A stretch of DNA of 64,000 nt, from assembly GCA_963808135.1 (NCBI GenBank), contig CAWEFA010000027.1, forward strand, positions 1 to 64,000, in the 5' to 3' direction. This document shows positions 1 through 10,709 of this stretch, piece by piece; the first letter of the stretch is position 1; each line of letters opens with the position of its first letter. The position numbers and the translations under genes are program-made. The notes beneath the pieces are model-generated. The model had not been told where the DNA came from. It saw only the letters and a list, made by a program, of their open reading frames with translations, and ran no database searches. Source of the stretch: CAWEFA01 sp963808135. Lineage in GTDB: Bacteria > Bacteroidota > Bacteroidia > Bacteroidales > DTGW01.

Positions 1-1378
1 ATATTAGTAATTAACAGCAAAGCAAAGTGGTTGTTCCGTTTAAAATTTGTATAAATTATATTAGCCCCATAAAAATGAATATAAATATAGGCTTGTAAAG
101 GATAAGATTTGGAATTATATAGAACAAACATGAAGTAACTTATACAAATTTACCAGTTGCCTTCCTTCTTACCTTTTTGTAAAGTAGGTATTTCTTGAAT
201 AATAACGGTCTGGAATAGTTTGAGCGGCAATTTTGAAAGATCACTGATTGCTGCTCATTCTGGATTTTTGGTTTAAAGCATTGTTGCTGCTAATTATTAT
301 TTTAAGCCTTGTTGCCTATTACTTTTATAAAATAATTAGGATTACAGTTGAATTGTTGGAAAAACTTGTTAAGAAGGGTCCCCAGACCGGAAGTTAACAT
401 TCAAAAAGGAAAAAATTGAAAAAATAATCTCATCCTTACTGACTAATGAGAATGAAAATGGAAACACAGGCAGAAGAACTTCAATTAGGCAAGGAAATGC
501 ACATAATTATCCTTTGAAATCTATTAGAAAATTCTAAAGAAATATTATTGCAAAGGGACGATTCGGAAAGTACGAAGAATTAAATAAGTATCGAGAACAA
601 TTCTGCTAACATTTTTGGTCTTTATCCAACGCACCGTTGTTTAATTTCCATGCAAAGAGTCCTAGGATAGCTTTGATGCTATCCGGAATATATCGCATGA
701 AATACGCATGCTGCTTCTTTAAATGCTGTTGTAGGTTTCGCTGAAAATTTTAAATTTCGGTTCAATATCCTTCCAAAAATGAAAAAGTTGAATTCATTCA
801 TATTATTTGAACAAAATTGGACGACCTGCTCAGCCTTGGTGCTGATGATATTCTTGATATATCAAAAATTGAAAGCGGACAATCAGCTTAGCCTTAAATA
901 GAAAACTGTCTGTTATGTTAGTCATTGACTTTAAATTTGCTATTAATTTAATTTATAGCGAAGAAGTTAAAAAACTGGAATTACAAAACATTTCAATATC
1001 CTTTTCTGCCAGGATACCTGACGAAGTAATGAAATTATATATAAATGTTGATACGGTTAAACTTCGCCAGATAATTACCAAACTTGTAACAATGCTTTAA
1101 CAATCACAAAAGAAGGTTATGTGGAATTCGGATGCAAAATGAAACTAAGGATATGCTTGAATTTTATGTAAAAGATCCGGCTTAGGGATAAAAAAAGAAT
1201 ACCTTGAATTAATTTTCGACCGTTTTAGAAAATTTGAAGTAGGCATGGAAGAACTTATCAGGGGTACGGGCTTAGGCCTGCGTTAGCCAAGCAACTTGTA
1301 GAACTTATGGGAGGCAAAATTTAGGCTCAGTTGGAATATGGTAAGGTTCGGTTTTTTTTTACTTTGCCTGTTTAAAAT
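1..1378 (+). pseudogene. Degraded mirror copy of the sensor kinase C-terminal half
   Basis: Reading on the plus strand, fragments match the kinase at 4694-8257 from the end of its Y_Y_Y region through the membrane segment, HisKA and HATPase domains. A 61-residue open piece at 915-1100 reproduces the segment around LELQNISISFSA; further on, the F box and G2 box pieces near 1220-1290 are still recognisable in different frames. There are numerous frame changes and no long open frame. It cannot encode a working protein and may be a sequencing artefact. Confidence 0.8.
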
Positions 1379-1389
1379 GCTTAATCCAA

Positions 1390-3028
1390 AAATTTTTATG
1401 AGAATTCCTATTCCTTTTTTTGAGCATTGTTTTCAGGTAATCGCGCATTAAAGGGATGTTGACCGGATAAATGCCATTACGGATTAAATCTCGCTATCGG
1501 CCATAAATTTTTTTCCAAACAAATCAAAATTATTCTTGCTTTTTGTATCGATTGACTGTATCTTTCTATTGCTTTTTGTTTGTTATTAAGGCACCATTCG
1601 ATATGTCCAGGTTAAGCAAATCATTTTTGTTTCCTTCGCATTAAGTAATTTCTCAAAATACTTTTTAGGGTGTCCAGTTTTGCCAGCATGAATGAGCACC
1701 AGGCAATCGGCCGTTGGATTTTTATATATCTGGCGCAAGGTATTCCACTTTGAAATATGCTTTCAGCGCATTTTCATAATATTTCAGGTCCAAATATGTA
1801 TGAGCCCAAATTTGCCTGGATGTAAAGGTTCCTCGGGTCAATTTTTGCAGCTTCGACAGAATCATGTTCAGGTTTCTTTTGGTTATTTCCTATAGCGTAG
1901 TCTCTGTAACAAAGGGCTGTTATCTTTTTATTCCAGAGATTTTTTATATCAATTAGGTTGGCCTTCCCTCAAATTCGAGAGCATTCTGATAATCTTTTAG
2001 CTTCTGGTAATGTTATTCTTTGTTTTACCATAGCTCAAAATTTTCATTGTTTGTTCCAACCTTTGAAAAAACTTCTATTGCATCGAAGGAATGGCCTTTC
2101 TCAAAAAAGATATTCAATTACCTGATATTTCGAATAATTGTTTCATTTCTGACAATCCATTTGAAGAAGTTGTATTATGAAAATCAGCTTTTGGTTCAAA
2201 AAAACATCAAGAAAATTCCTGCTTATATATGTTAAGATTATCGAAGTGGTATAAATCCTGGATATACTGGGTGAAAATATATTCTTTTGCTGTTATGGCT
2301 TGTCTATCTTCATTGTCATTAGTGGCTTCTATCTCATAGCCTTTATTTCCATATTCAATATTTTTACAGAGCCAGGTCCTGGTTCCTTCTGATATTAAAT
2401 TCAAACAAAAAAATGCAGTATTTATTTAGGTATTCACATAATGTCCATGATTTTTCTATGCCTTCAAAAATTATTATCATCAAGGTACCCCTGGTTTATT
2501 GTTAATTGAATTTTATTATTTCCTATTTTCTTTATAAAAAGGAATAAACCAGTTGCCAATAGCATTCTGTTGCTAATTGTTTCAGCATTGAAGTGAAAAA
2601 AAGCCTGTACCCATAAATACATCAGGAGCTTTGAACTTGCTGAAGCATAGAGATTTCCTTTATTTTTATTTGTTAGTCGGGGGTATCCTCGAAAAGGTCT
2701 TTCCCTGCAGTTGGATTTTTTTCTTCCCAGTCCTTTTGGTTTATAGATTTTTCATATTGAGCTTATCATGTATCTTCCTGTTGGATAGTGTGTCATTGGG
2801 TAAAATTTCAATCATGAAACTTTTGGGTAATTTTTTTCGGTATCTCTTGCCTTTTTTTATGAATTGGATAATGGCTGTCTGAATGTGTTCTCACCTTGCT
2901 GCCCGATAAATATTTCCAGGTTTTCTTTATTTTTCGGATACAGGAGTCAGTTGCTCGTTACAGCGATAGGAGTGATGAGTATACCAATTAAAATACGTGC
3001 CCAAACTTGTCTTTCGATTTATTAAAAC
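1390..3028 (-). pseudogene. Degraded mirror copy of the TPR gene
   Basis: The minus strand here mirrors the TPR gene at 3032-4679. A short open piece at 2207-2404 retains EYIFTQYIQDLYHF, almost identical to ERYIFTQYIQDLYRF of the intact copy. The rest is broken by small indels. The copy stops at the repeat axis near 3028. Confidence 0.8.
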
Positions 3029-3031
3029 TAT

Positions 3032-4679
3032 TTGAAACTCAAAACTCTTTTTTTGCCGAAGCAAGGCTTTTTGGTTCAATCGTTTAATAAATCGAAAGAG
3101 CAGGTTTGGCAGCGTGCCTTAATTGGTATACTCATCACTCTTTATCAGTATAACGAGCGATTATTCCTGTATCCGAAAATTAAAGAAAACCTGGAACATT
3201 TATCGGGCAGCAAGGTAGAGAAACACATTCAGACAGCCATTATCCAATTCATAAAGGCAAGAGATACCGAAAAAATTACCCAAAAGTTTCATGATGAAAT
3301 TTTACCCGAAATGACGCGTATCCAAAGCAGGATACATGATAAGCTGGATGTGAAAAATATTATCCAGGACCCGTTTTCGGAAGAAAAAAATCCCGACTGG
3401 GAATATGTTTTCGAGGATACCCCCGATTTGTTAAATAAACTAGAAGAAATGTCTATGCTTCAGGTTGAAGGCTCTGATGTATTTATGGGTACTTTTTCAA
3501 TGCTGAAACAATTCAGCTTTTTCACTGCTATTGGCAACTGGTTTATTCCTTTTTATAAAGAAAATCCGGAAATAATAAATTCAATTAACAATAAAGCCGG
3601 GTCTTTTGATGATAATGATTTTTTTGAAGGCATAGAAAAATCATCGATATTATGTAATTCTGATAAATACTCGTTTTGTTTGAATTTAAATCTCGTCCCG
3701 GAAGAGAACCGGGCTGCTATGCTGAAATTATTCAATATGGAAATAAAGGCTATGGATGAAGCCACTAATGACGATGAAATCCTTCACAAGCCATCACACG
3801 AAAGATATATTTTCACCCAGTATATCCAGGATTTATACCGCTTCAATAAGCTTTACCCGTATAAGCAGGAATTTTATGATGTTTTTTCAACCAAAGCTGA
3901 TTTTCATAATACGGACTTCTTCAAATGGATTGTCAGAAATGAAACAATTATTCGAAATATAGGTGAATTCTTTTTTGAGAAAGGCCATTATTTCGATGCA
4001 ATAGAAGTTTTTTCAAAGGTTGGAACAAACAATGAAAATTTTGAGCTATGGCAAAAAATAGCTTATAGTTACCAGAAGCTGGAAGATTATCAGAATGCTC
4101 TCGAATTTTATTTAAAGGCCAACCTAATTGATATAAAAAATCTCTGGAATATAAAAAAAATAGCGCTTTGTTACAGACGTATCGGAAATAACCAAAAAGC
4201 CCTTGAATATTATCTCGAAGCTGCAAAAATTGAACCCGAGAACCTTTACATCCAGGCAAATTTGGCTCATACATATTTGGACCTGAAAGATTATGAAAAT
4301 GCGCTGAAAGCATATTTCAAAGTGGAATACCTTGCGCCAGATAATATAAAAATCCAACGAGCCGATTGCCTGGTGCTCATTCATGCTGGCAAAACTGGAC
4401 ACCGCTAAAAAGTATTTTGAGAAATTACTTAATGCCGAAGGAAACAAAAATGATTTGCTTAACCTGGGACATATCGAATGGTGCCTTAATAACAAACAAA
4501 AAGCAATAGAAAGATACAGTCAATCGATACAAAAAGCAGAGAATAATTTTGATTGGTTTGCAAAAGAATTTATGGCCGATAGCGAGATTCTAATCCGTAA
4601 TGGCATTGATCCGGTCAACATCCCTTTAATGCGCGATTACCTGAAGACAATGCTCGAAAAAAGGAATAGGAATTCCTGA
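3032..4679 (+). CDS. TPR-repeat protein, 5'-truncated and frameshifted
   Basis: About 550 residues in two overlapping frames (3032-4408 and 4383-4679). Residues 1-300 resemble no domain I can name; from about 310 on there are at least six TPR-like helical pairs (for example AYSYQKLEDYQNALEFYLKA and ALCYRRIGNNQKALEYYLEA). The pattern runs straight across the frame change near 4376-4384, where CLVLI should continue into MLAKLDTAKKYF, so one gene is present with a one-base shift. The same bases occur in the mirrored left arm, so the shift predates or is shared by both copies. The first codon (TTG at 3032) is only where the repeat axis cuts the frame; the true N-terminus is missing. TPR proteins usually mediate protein contacts; the role here is unknown. 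It converges on the kinase with 14 bases between stops. Confidence 0.7.
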
Positions 4680-6072
4680 TAAAAATTTTTGGATTAAGCA
4701 TTTGAAACAGGCAAAGTAAAATAAAAAACCGAACCTTTACCATATTCCGACTCAACCCAAATTTTGCCTCCCATAAGTTCTACAAGTTGCTTGGCTATTG
4801 TAAGGCCTAAGCCCGTACCCCTGATAAGTTCTTCCATGCCTACTTCAAATTTTCTAAAACGGTCGAAAATTAATTCAAGGTATTCTTTTTTTATCCCTAA
4901 GCCGGTATCTTTTACATAAAATTCAAGCATATTCTTAGTTTTCATTTTGCATCCGAATTCCACATAACCTTCTTTTGTGAATTTTAAAGCATTGTTAACA
5001 AGATTGGTAATTATCTGGCGAAGTTTAACCGTATCAACATTTATATATAATTTCATTACTTCGTCAGGTATATTGGCAGAAAAGGATATTGAAATGTTTT
5101 GTAATTCCAGTTTTTTAACTTCTTCGCTATAAATTAAATTGATGTCTTTAAGCACCTGGTTTAGCATAACAGGTATTTTATTTAACCTGATTGTCCCCGC
5201 TTCAATTTTTGATATATCGAGAATATCATCTACAAGGCTGAGCAGGTAATTGCAATTTTGTTCAATAATATGAATGAATTCAACTTTTTCTTTTTCAGAA
5301 TATGAACCGAAATTTAAAATTTTAGCGAAACCTACAACAGCATTTAGCGGCGTGCGTATTTCATGCGATATATTTGCCAGAAATGCTGATTTAAGCTTAT
5401 CCGACTCTTCGGCTTTTTCTTTTGCATCGATAAGATCACGGGTGCGTTCAATAACCAAATCTTCTAATTGTTCTCGATACTTATTTAATTCTTCGTATGT
5501 TTTTTCCAAATCGTCCCTTTGCAATAATATTTCTTTATTAGAATTTTCTAATAATTGGGAACGGCTATATAATTCCTCTGCCTGAGATTGAAGTTCTTCT
5601 GCCTGTGTTTCCATTTCATTCTTCTGCTCAGTAAGGATGAGATTTATTTTTTCGATTTTTTCTTTTTGAATGTTAACTTCCCGGGTACGTTCTTTAACAA
5701 GTTTTTCCAACAATTCATTCCGAACCCTAATCCTAATTATTTTATAAAAGTAATAGGCAACAAGGCTTGAAATAATAATTAGCAGCAACAATGCTTTAAA
5801 CCAAAAAGTATTCCAGAATGGCGGGCGAATAGTAATCTTCAAAATTGCCGCTCGACTATTCCAGACTCCGTTATTATTCGATGCCTGTACTTTAAAAAGG
5901 TAAGAACCGTGAGGTAAATTTGTATAAGTTACTTCATGTTTGTTTCCTATATAATTCCAATCTTTATCAAAACCTTCAAGTTTATATTTATATTCATTTT
6001 TATCGGGGTTAATATAATTTATTGCTGCAAATTTTAAAGTGATAACCTTTTGCTTTGCTGTTAATTCTAATT
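3085..6072. repeat. Right arm of the 3-kb inverted repeat (intact copy)
   Basis: This arm holds the 3' part of a TPR gene (plus strand) and the C-terminal half of a sensor kinase (minus strand). Its reverse complement is seen, much corrupted, in 1-3028. The kinase gene continues beyond the repeat to 8257 without any change in quality, so the right arm is the original and the left one the derived or artefactual copy. Confidence 0.85.
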
Positions 6073-8257
6073 CATTTGTTTCAGTGATGGCTTTTTTTAA
6101 TGGTGAATTATTGCCAGGTAACACCAATTTATTAAATAAATAGAGTCCCGTAAAATAAACAGCTGGCAAGTAATTATTTATAATTATGCTATCCGGGAAG
6201 AATTTGTTGAACCCATTATTGCCTCCAAAGTACATTTCCCCATTCCTGCTTTTAAAATATGCCCAACGATTAAATTGAAGCCCCTGCAAACCATCAGAAA
6301 TGTCAAAATTTATGCACTTGATTGCCACACTATCCTTTGTTTGCAGTACAACTAATTTTGATAGCCCATTATTAGTGCTTATCCATAAATTTCCATGATT
6401 ATCTTCCAGTATCCCATAAATATTATTACCCGGAAGCCCGTCTTTTTCGAGGAAAATTTTAAATTCTTTTTTATCAAGTATAAAAAGGTTCAATCCATAT
6501 TCAGTGCCAAACCATAAAAGATTTCTCTTATCCTCAAGGATACAATAAATACTTGAACTGCTAATTCCATTCTTGCTGAATTCATTGCTTGAATAGTGTT
6601 TAATTTTTTTATCAGCATTTTCAATTACAAAAAGTCCTTTATCCTCAGTGCCAACCCATAAATTCCCTATATGATCTTCATTGATGCAATCTACAATTGG
6701 TGGCGGCTGATCGGTTGCATTATCTTCTAATTTTACAAATTCAAAGGTATTTTTATTTTTATTGTATTTAAAAAGACCATTAAGCCAGCATCCAACCCAA
6801 ATATCATTATTACGCGATTGAAAGATGGAATATATGCAGTTACTGTTTTTAAATTTTGCATTTAATACAGGATATTTATCAATAAGTTTTAACTGGTCAT
6901 TAATAATTTCAAATTTATTAATTCCGCCAAGCCAGGAACCAACCCAAAGAATGTTGTCACGGTCGACGGTCAATGAAAGTGTTTTGTTATTTATAAGGCC
7001 TGTTTGACTATTATCGGCTGTATAATTTAAAAATTTATTGGTTGAAGGATTAAAATAATTGAATCCTCCGCCATCAGTAGCAATCCAGATATTATTATTT
7101 TTATCTTCAGTAAATGAAGTAATATTGTTGTTACTTATTGTATTCTCAGATTTTGGTTTATAATTAAAAAGTGCAAATGAGTTAATACGACTGTCAAATA
7201 TATCTACTCCGCCAAACCGGCTTCCAATCCAAACAGTCCCTTGCTTATCAATGTATAATGAATGTATAATATTGCTCAATAAGCTATTTTTATCATAGGG
7301 ATTATTTATTACCTGAACAATTTTATTGCTTTTTGGGTCCAATATATTTAATCCGTCTAATGTTCCTATCCATAATTTTTTGTCAGGAGTTTCCCTGATT
7401 GAGGAAATATGATCGTTTGTAAGCGAATTCATATCGCCTGCTTTTCTGAAATAATGTTCAAAACTTTTATTTTTTCTGATAAACTTGTTTAAACCTCCGC
7501 CGCGTGTGCCAATCCATAAATTGTCATGGCTATCGACAAACAGATGCCGGATATTATTATTAGACACTGAGTTTATATCAGCCGGGTTATGACAAAATAT
7601 ATTTACAATTTTATCATCCTTAAGCTGGATTAATCCACTGGTTTCGGATTCGGCTATGCCTAACCAAACAGAACCTTCCTTATCTTCGACTATTGTAACA
7701 AATCTCTCATTTTCCAGATGGTAATCTTTTTCTTTATCAAAATGATATTTATCGAATTTTCTTTTAGAACGGTCGAATTGAAATAACCCTCTCGAAGTGC
7801 CAATCCATAAATGCTTATGACTATCCTCAAATATTGATTGAATAAAATATTCCGTTTTATTTAATTTTTGGGCTGAATCAATAAAGAAGGAATTAAAATT
7901 GTCATATTCACGATTATAAAGGTTTAATCCATTCCGGCTTCCAATCCATAAGTTCTTTTCATTATCTTCATAAATTGTCCAGCAATAGTTTTGCGATAAT
8001 GAATTCGGATTATTTTCTTCTTTCCGGTATATTGTAAAGCCGTATCCATCATATTTATCCAGGCCGTCTTCGGTGCCAATCCATAAAAACCCTTTATAAT
8101 CAACACATATTGAGAGGACATTATTATTCCCCAATCCTTCGGCATTTGTAAGATGCTTAAATTTTAAATTATATTGTTGACCATTAATATTAAATAATAT
8201 TAATGAAGCAATAAGCAGCAGAGAAAAAATCCTTTTACAAAAGGGAAAACCAGACAT
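4694..8257 (-). CDS. Sensor histidine kinase with reg_prop repeats and Y_Y_Y domain
   Basis: A 1187-residue inner-membrane sensor. Residues 1-27 look like a signal peptide (KRIFSLLLIASLILF). About 14 reg_prop repeats of the LWIGTxxGL type follow (residues 50-690), enough for two seven-bladed propellers, then a Y_Y_Y domain (about 745-810), a membrane helix (815-835), a long coiled coil (840-935), HisKA with the phospho-acceptor in ANISHEIRTPLN (His near 964) and HATPase_c with NLVNNALK, DTGLGI and GTGLGL boxes. This is the periplasmic-sensor layout of Bacteroidota hybrid two-component systems, but the protein stops after HATPase_c: there is no receiver and no AraC-type DNA-binding domain. It must therefore act on a separate response regulator, none of which is in the window. 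The ligand is unknown; in this family it is often a glycan. The start is supported by the signal peptide. Confidence 0.93.
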   Translation of the reverse strand: MSGFPFCKRIFSLLLIASLILFNINGQQYNLKFKHLTNAEGLGNNNVLSICVDYKGFLWIGTEDGLDKYDGYGFTIYRKEENNPNSLSQNYCWTIYEDNEKNLWIGSRNGLNLYNREYDNFNSFFIDSAQKLNKTEYFIQSIFEDSHKHLWIGTSRGLFQFDRSKRKFDKYHFDKEKDYHLENERFVTIVEDKEGSVWLGIAESETSGLIQLKDDKIVNIFCHNPADINSVSNNNIRHLFVDSHDNLWIGTRGGGLNKFIRKNKSFEHYFRKAGDMNSLTNDHISSIRETPDKKLWIGTLDGLNILDPKSNKIVQVINNPYDKNSLLSNIIHSLYIDKQGTVWIGSRFGGVDIFDSRINSFALFNYKPKSENTISNNNITSFTEDKNNNIWIATDGGGFNYFNPSTNKFLNYTADNSQTGLINNKTLSLTVDRDNILWVGSWLGGINKFEIINDQLKLIDKYPVLNAKFKNSNCIYSIFQSRNNDIWVGCWLNGLFKYNKNKNTFEFVKLEDNATDQPPPIVDCINEDHIGNLWVGTEDKGLFVIENADKKIKHYSSNEFSKNGISSSSIYCILEDKRNLLWFGTEYGLNLFILDKKEFKIFLEKDGLPGNNIYGILEDNHGNLWISTNNGLSKLVVLQTKDSVAIKCINFDISDGLQGLQFNRWAYFKSRNGEMYFGGNNGFNKFFPDSIIINNYLPAVYFTGLYLFNKLVLPGNNSPLKKAITETNELELTAKQKVITLKFAAINYINPDKNEYKYKLEGFDKDWNYIGNKHEVTYTNLPHGSYLFKVQASNNNGVWNSRAAILKITIRPPFWNTFWFKALLLLIIISSLVAYYFYKIIRIRVRNELLEKLVKERTREVNIQKEKIEKINLILTEQKNEMETQAEELQSQAEELYSRSQLLENSNKEILLQRDDLEKTYEELNKYREQLEDLVIERTRDLIDAKEKAEESDKLKSAFLANISHEIRTPLNAVVGFAKILNFGSYSEKEKVEFIHIIEQNCNYLLSLVDDILDISKIEAGTIRLNKIPVMLNQVLKDINLIYSEEVKKLELQNISISFSANIPDEVMKLYINVDTVKLRQIITNLVNNALKFTKEGYVEFGCKMKTKNMLEFYVKDTGLGIKKEYLELIFDRFRKFEVGMEELIRGTGLGLTIAKQLVELMGGKIWVESEYGKGSVFYFTLPVSNA

Positions 8258-8417
8258 ATTCCTAAGTAAGGTTAAAATTTAAATAGAATAGCTCAAAGCA
8301 ACAGAAAATATCTTAAGTTAATAAAGTTATTGCAAAAATATGTTAATCAAATTTCTTTTTAAAATTTGTTTTAGATTATCTTTTTTAATAAATAACCTAT
8401 GGATAATAATTGTCAAA

Positions 8418-9614
8418 TCAGTATAATTCCAAATCGATATTATGCAATTCATTCCAAGGCAAACCGTTCTTGTTTAATTCCGTCATAAAAGGATCGGGAT
8501 CAAATTCTTCAACATTAAATACACCCGGGTTTTTCCATAATTCTTTTAAATACAGCATTGCACCAATTACTGCAGGAACACCAGTTGTATAGCTTACTGC
8601 CTGTGTCCCGGTTTCTTTATATGCTGCTTCATGGCTGCAGTTGTTGTAAATATAAAAAGTTTGTTCCCTTCCATTTTTAATTCCCCTGATACGGCAACCA
8701 ATTGAAGTCCAGCCTTTGTAATTTTTACCCAAGTCTCCCGGATTTGGAAGCACTGCCTTTAAGAATTGAATCGGCACTATCTCAACTCCATTATAAACAA
8801 CGGGATCAATACGCGCCATACCTATGTTTTGTATAACACGCAAATGGGTTAAATATTCCTGGCCAAAAGTCATCCAGAATCGTGCTCGTTTAATTGAAGG
8901 AAAATTTTTTACCAACGATTCGAGTTCTTCATGATAAATCAAATAAGATTCCTTCGGGCCAATTTCAGGATAAGTTAAAGCTTCGTGTATTTCGTGTGGT
9001 TTGGTTTCAATCCATTTTCCGTTTTCCCAAAATTTGCCTTTTTGGGTTACTTCACGGATATTAATTTCGGGGTTAAAATTTGTGGCAAAAGGTTTTCCAT
9101 GGTCCCCGGCATTGCAATCGACAATATCGAGGTATTGTATTGTGTCAAAATGGTGTTTTGCCGCATAAGCCGTAAAAACGCCAGTAACCCCGGGATCGAA
9201 TCCACAACCGAGAATAGCGGTAATACCTGCCGCTTTAAATCGTTCCTGGTAAGCCCATTGCCATTTGTATTCAAATTTAGCTTCTTCTTTGGGCTCGTAA
9301 TTGGCAGTATCGAGATAGCTTGTTTTTGTCTCGAGGCAGGCATCCATAATTGCAAGGTCCTGGTAAGGAAGGGCTACATTTATAACTATATCGGGTTTAT
9401 AACTTTTTAGTAATTCAATAAGTTGGGAAACGTTTTCAGCATCTACCTGGGTAGTTTTAATTTTATTGTCACCCACAGATTTAGCAATTGTATCGCATTT
9501 TGTTTTGGTGCGACTTGCCAACATAATGTCGGTAAATATATCCTGTGCACTTGCAGCTTTATGTGCCACAACTGTGCCAACACCGCCTGCTCCGATAATA
9601 AGTACCCTGCTCAT
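8418..9614 (-). CDS. Carboxynorspermidine synthase-like, saccharopine dehydrogenase family
   Basis: A 398-residue cytosolic enzyme with an N-terminal Rossmann fold (VLIIGAGGVGTVVAHKAA at 4-21) and the saccharopine dehydrogenase family motif ILGCGFDPGVTGVF near 153. The overall pattern and ending (FDPDPFMTELNKNGLPW) match what I recall of carboxynorspermidine dehydrogenases, which use NADPH to join aspartate semialdehyde to putrescine or diaminopropane in the alternative spermidine route. Other members of the family, such as lysine or saccharopine dehydrogenases, cannot be excluded. The partner decarboxylase (NspC) is not next to it. The gene stands alone, upstream of the kinase gene on the same strand with 160 bases between. 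Confidence 0.75.
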   Translation of the reverse strand: MSRVLIIGAGGVGTVVAHKAASAQDIFTDIMLASRTKTKCDTIAKSVGDNKIKTTQVDAENVSQLIELLKSYKPDIVINVALPYQDLAIMDACLETKTSYLDTANYEPKEEAKFEYKWQWAYQERFKAAGITAILGCGFDPGVTGVFTAYAAKHHFDTIQYLDIVDCNAGDHGKPFATNFNPEINIREVTQKGKFWENGKWIETKPHEIHEALTYPEIGPKESYLIYHEELESLVKNFPSIKRARFWMTFGQEYLTHLRVIQNIGMARIDPVVYNGVEIVPIQFLKAVLPNPGDLGKNYKGWTSIGCRIRGIKNGREQTFYIYNNCSHEAAYKETGTQAVSYTTGVPAVIGAMLYLKELWKNPGVFNVEEFDPDPFMTELNKNGLPWNELHNIDLELY

Positions 9615-9811
9615 TTGAATAAAATTTGTTTATTAATTTTCTGATATAGTATTACAAATTTAAAGCAATTTCAGCAGTAAGAAAAATGAAATCTAAAGCG
9701 GCTCAATGACAGAATGATTTGCTTAATTTTCATGGTTTTAAACATATCTCTGAATTATCCACATTTGTTTATGCGGAAAATAAAAATGTGGATAGCCAGT
9801 ACATTCAATAT

Positions 9812-10246
9812 TCGATTATTACATTGGAATTGAAAAGTATCCAAGTCCAGAAGATGTTAGAATTGGATTAAAGGAAAAACTCAATGATATTCAAAAAAAC
9901 GAAGATGAAATTATACTTGAAATTAAACCAGCTCTTTTTGCATGTTATAATCAATATATAAAGGAAGCCAAGGTCAGTGATTCCCGACGCAAACAATTAA
10001 AAAGTACTAAAAATCATTTTTACAAATTCAATAGCGAATTAAATTTCGAATCGATTAACCATACAACTTTAAAAAAAATTCAAATATTTCTCAAAAATGA
10101 TGAGGTTAAAAAAGGCTCAAATACAATTGCCTCTATTTTGAAAAAGCTTAGGGCTTTTTTTTCATATGCAACTAAAAATGGCTGGATACCAGCAAATCCA
10201 TTTTTTGGATTCCAAATTGAACAAGAGAAATATGCGAGCCTATTTA
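9812..10246 (+). pseudogene. Tyrosine recombinase remnant (SAM-like N-terminal domain)
   Basis: An open frame runs from about 9812 to a stop at 10273-10275 and reads as the core-binding (phage_int_SAM-like) domain of a Bacteroidetes tyrosine recombinase: YPSPEDVRIGLKEKLNDIQ, then AFFSYATKNGWIPANPF, the usual segment before the catalytic domain. The catalytic domain with its Arg-His-Arg-Tyr residues is missing: near 10247 the frame runs into the end of the epimerase remnant. There is no clear start. This is a scar of an integrated element at one edge of the minus-strand locus. Confidence 0.7.
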
Positions 10247-10709
10247 GTCAAAGCATATGGACTAACTGGCTTTAAATCTGAATCATTCTCATTCCAAGGA
10301 TAGTTACAATTATTACCATATGCACTACTTGAAGAAGCAAAAATAAATTTTGGAATATTTAATTCTCGAGCTATCTCAAGTATATTTTTGTACCTAAAGT
10401 ATTAACTTCTGAATATAGTTTCGGATTATCAATACTTGATCTAACTCAAGGTTTAGCAGCTAAATGAATGATAATATCAAACGAACCATTTATTTTTTTT
10501 AATTTTTTGAGATCTCTAATATCTATCTCTAATAGTTTAAATCTATGATTTTTAAGGTGTATTTTAATATTTTGTTCTTTTATGGCTCTATAGTAATAGT
10601 CATCAAAATTATCAATACAAGTTACATCATTGTTTTGCTCAGTAAGGAGTTTGTCAATAAGATTACTACCAATAAAACCAGCCCCTCCGGTAATTAAAAT
10701 TGAATTCAT
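10247..10709 (-). pseudogene. NAD-dependent nucleotide-sugar epimerase, truncated and broken
   Basis: The first 87 residues are a clean Rossmann start (ILITGGAGFIGSNLIDKLL ... DIIIHLAAKP) of the UDP-glucuronate 4-epimerase/GalE type. The frame then hits TGA where the family has glycine (AAKxGVRSSIDNP), continues as VRSSIDNPKLYSEVNTLGT, shifts near 10393, and goes on as ILEIARELNIPKFIFASSSAYG up to SPYALT, where it is cut off at the recombinase remnant. So it lost its C-terminal two thirds and cannot work. It was the last gene of the glycosyltransferase group, its start touching the stop of the gene upstream. Confidence 0.8.

Larger units (their letters stand above)
1..3028. repeat. Left arm of a 3-kb imperfect inverted repeat (degraded copy)
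   Basis: This stretch is a noisy reverse complement of about 3085-6072. Anchors by eye: aacagcaaagcaaa near 12 matches the complement near 6055, the kinase end near 1380 matches 4700, and ctttcgatttattaaa near 3011 matches its complement near 3090. The left copy has many substitutions and single-base losses, so both genes it mirrors are broken, whereas the right copy reads through. The two arms meet at an axis near 3058 with a loop of about 55 bases. This pattern fits a fold-back chimeric long read at a contig end; a decayed inverted duplication is the alternative. Confidence 0.85.

Noticed and set aside
8985..9410. 141-codon frame opposite the carboxynorspermidine synthase-like gene
   Set aside because: Entirely antisense to a clear enzyme gene; it is a shadow of its codon use.
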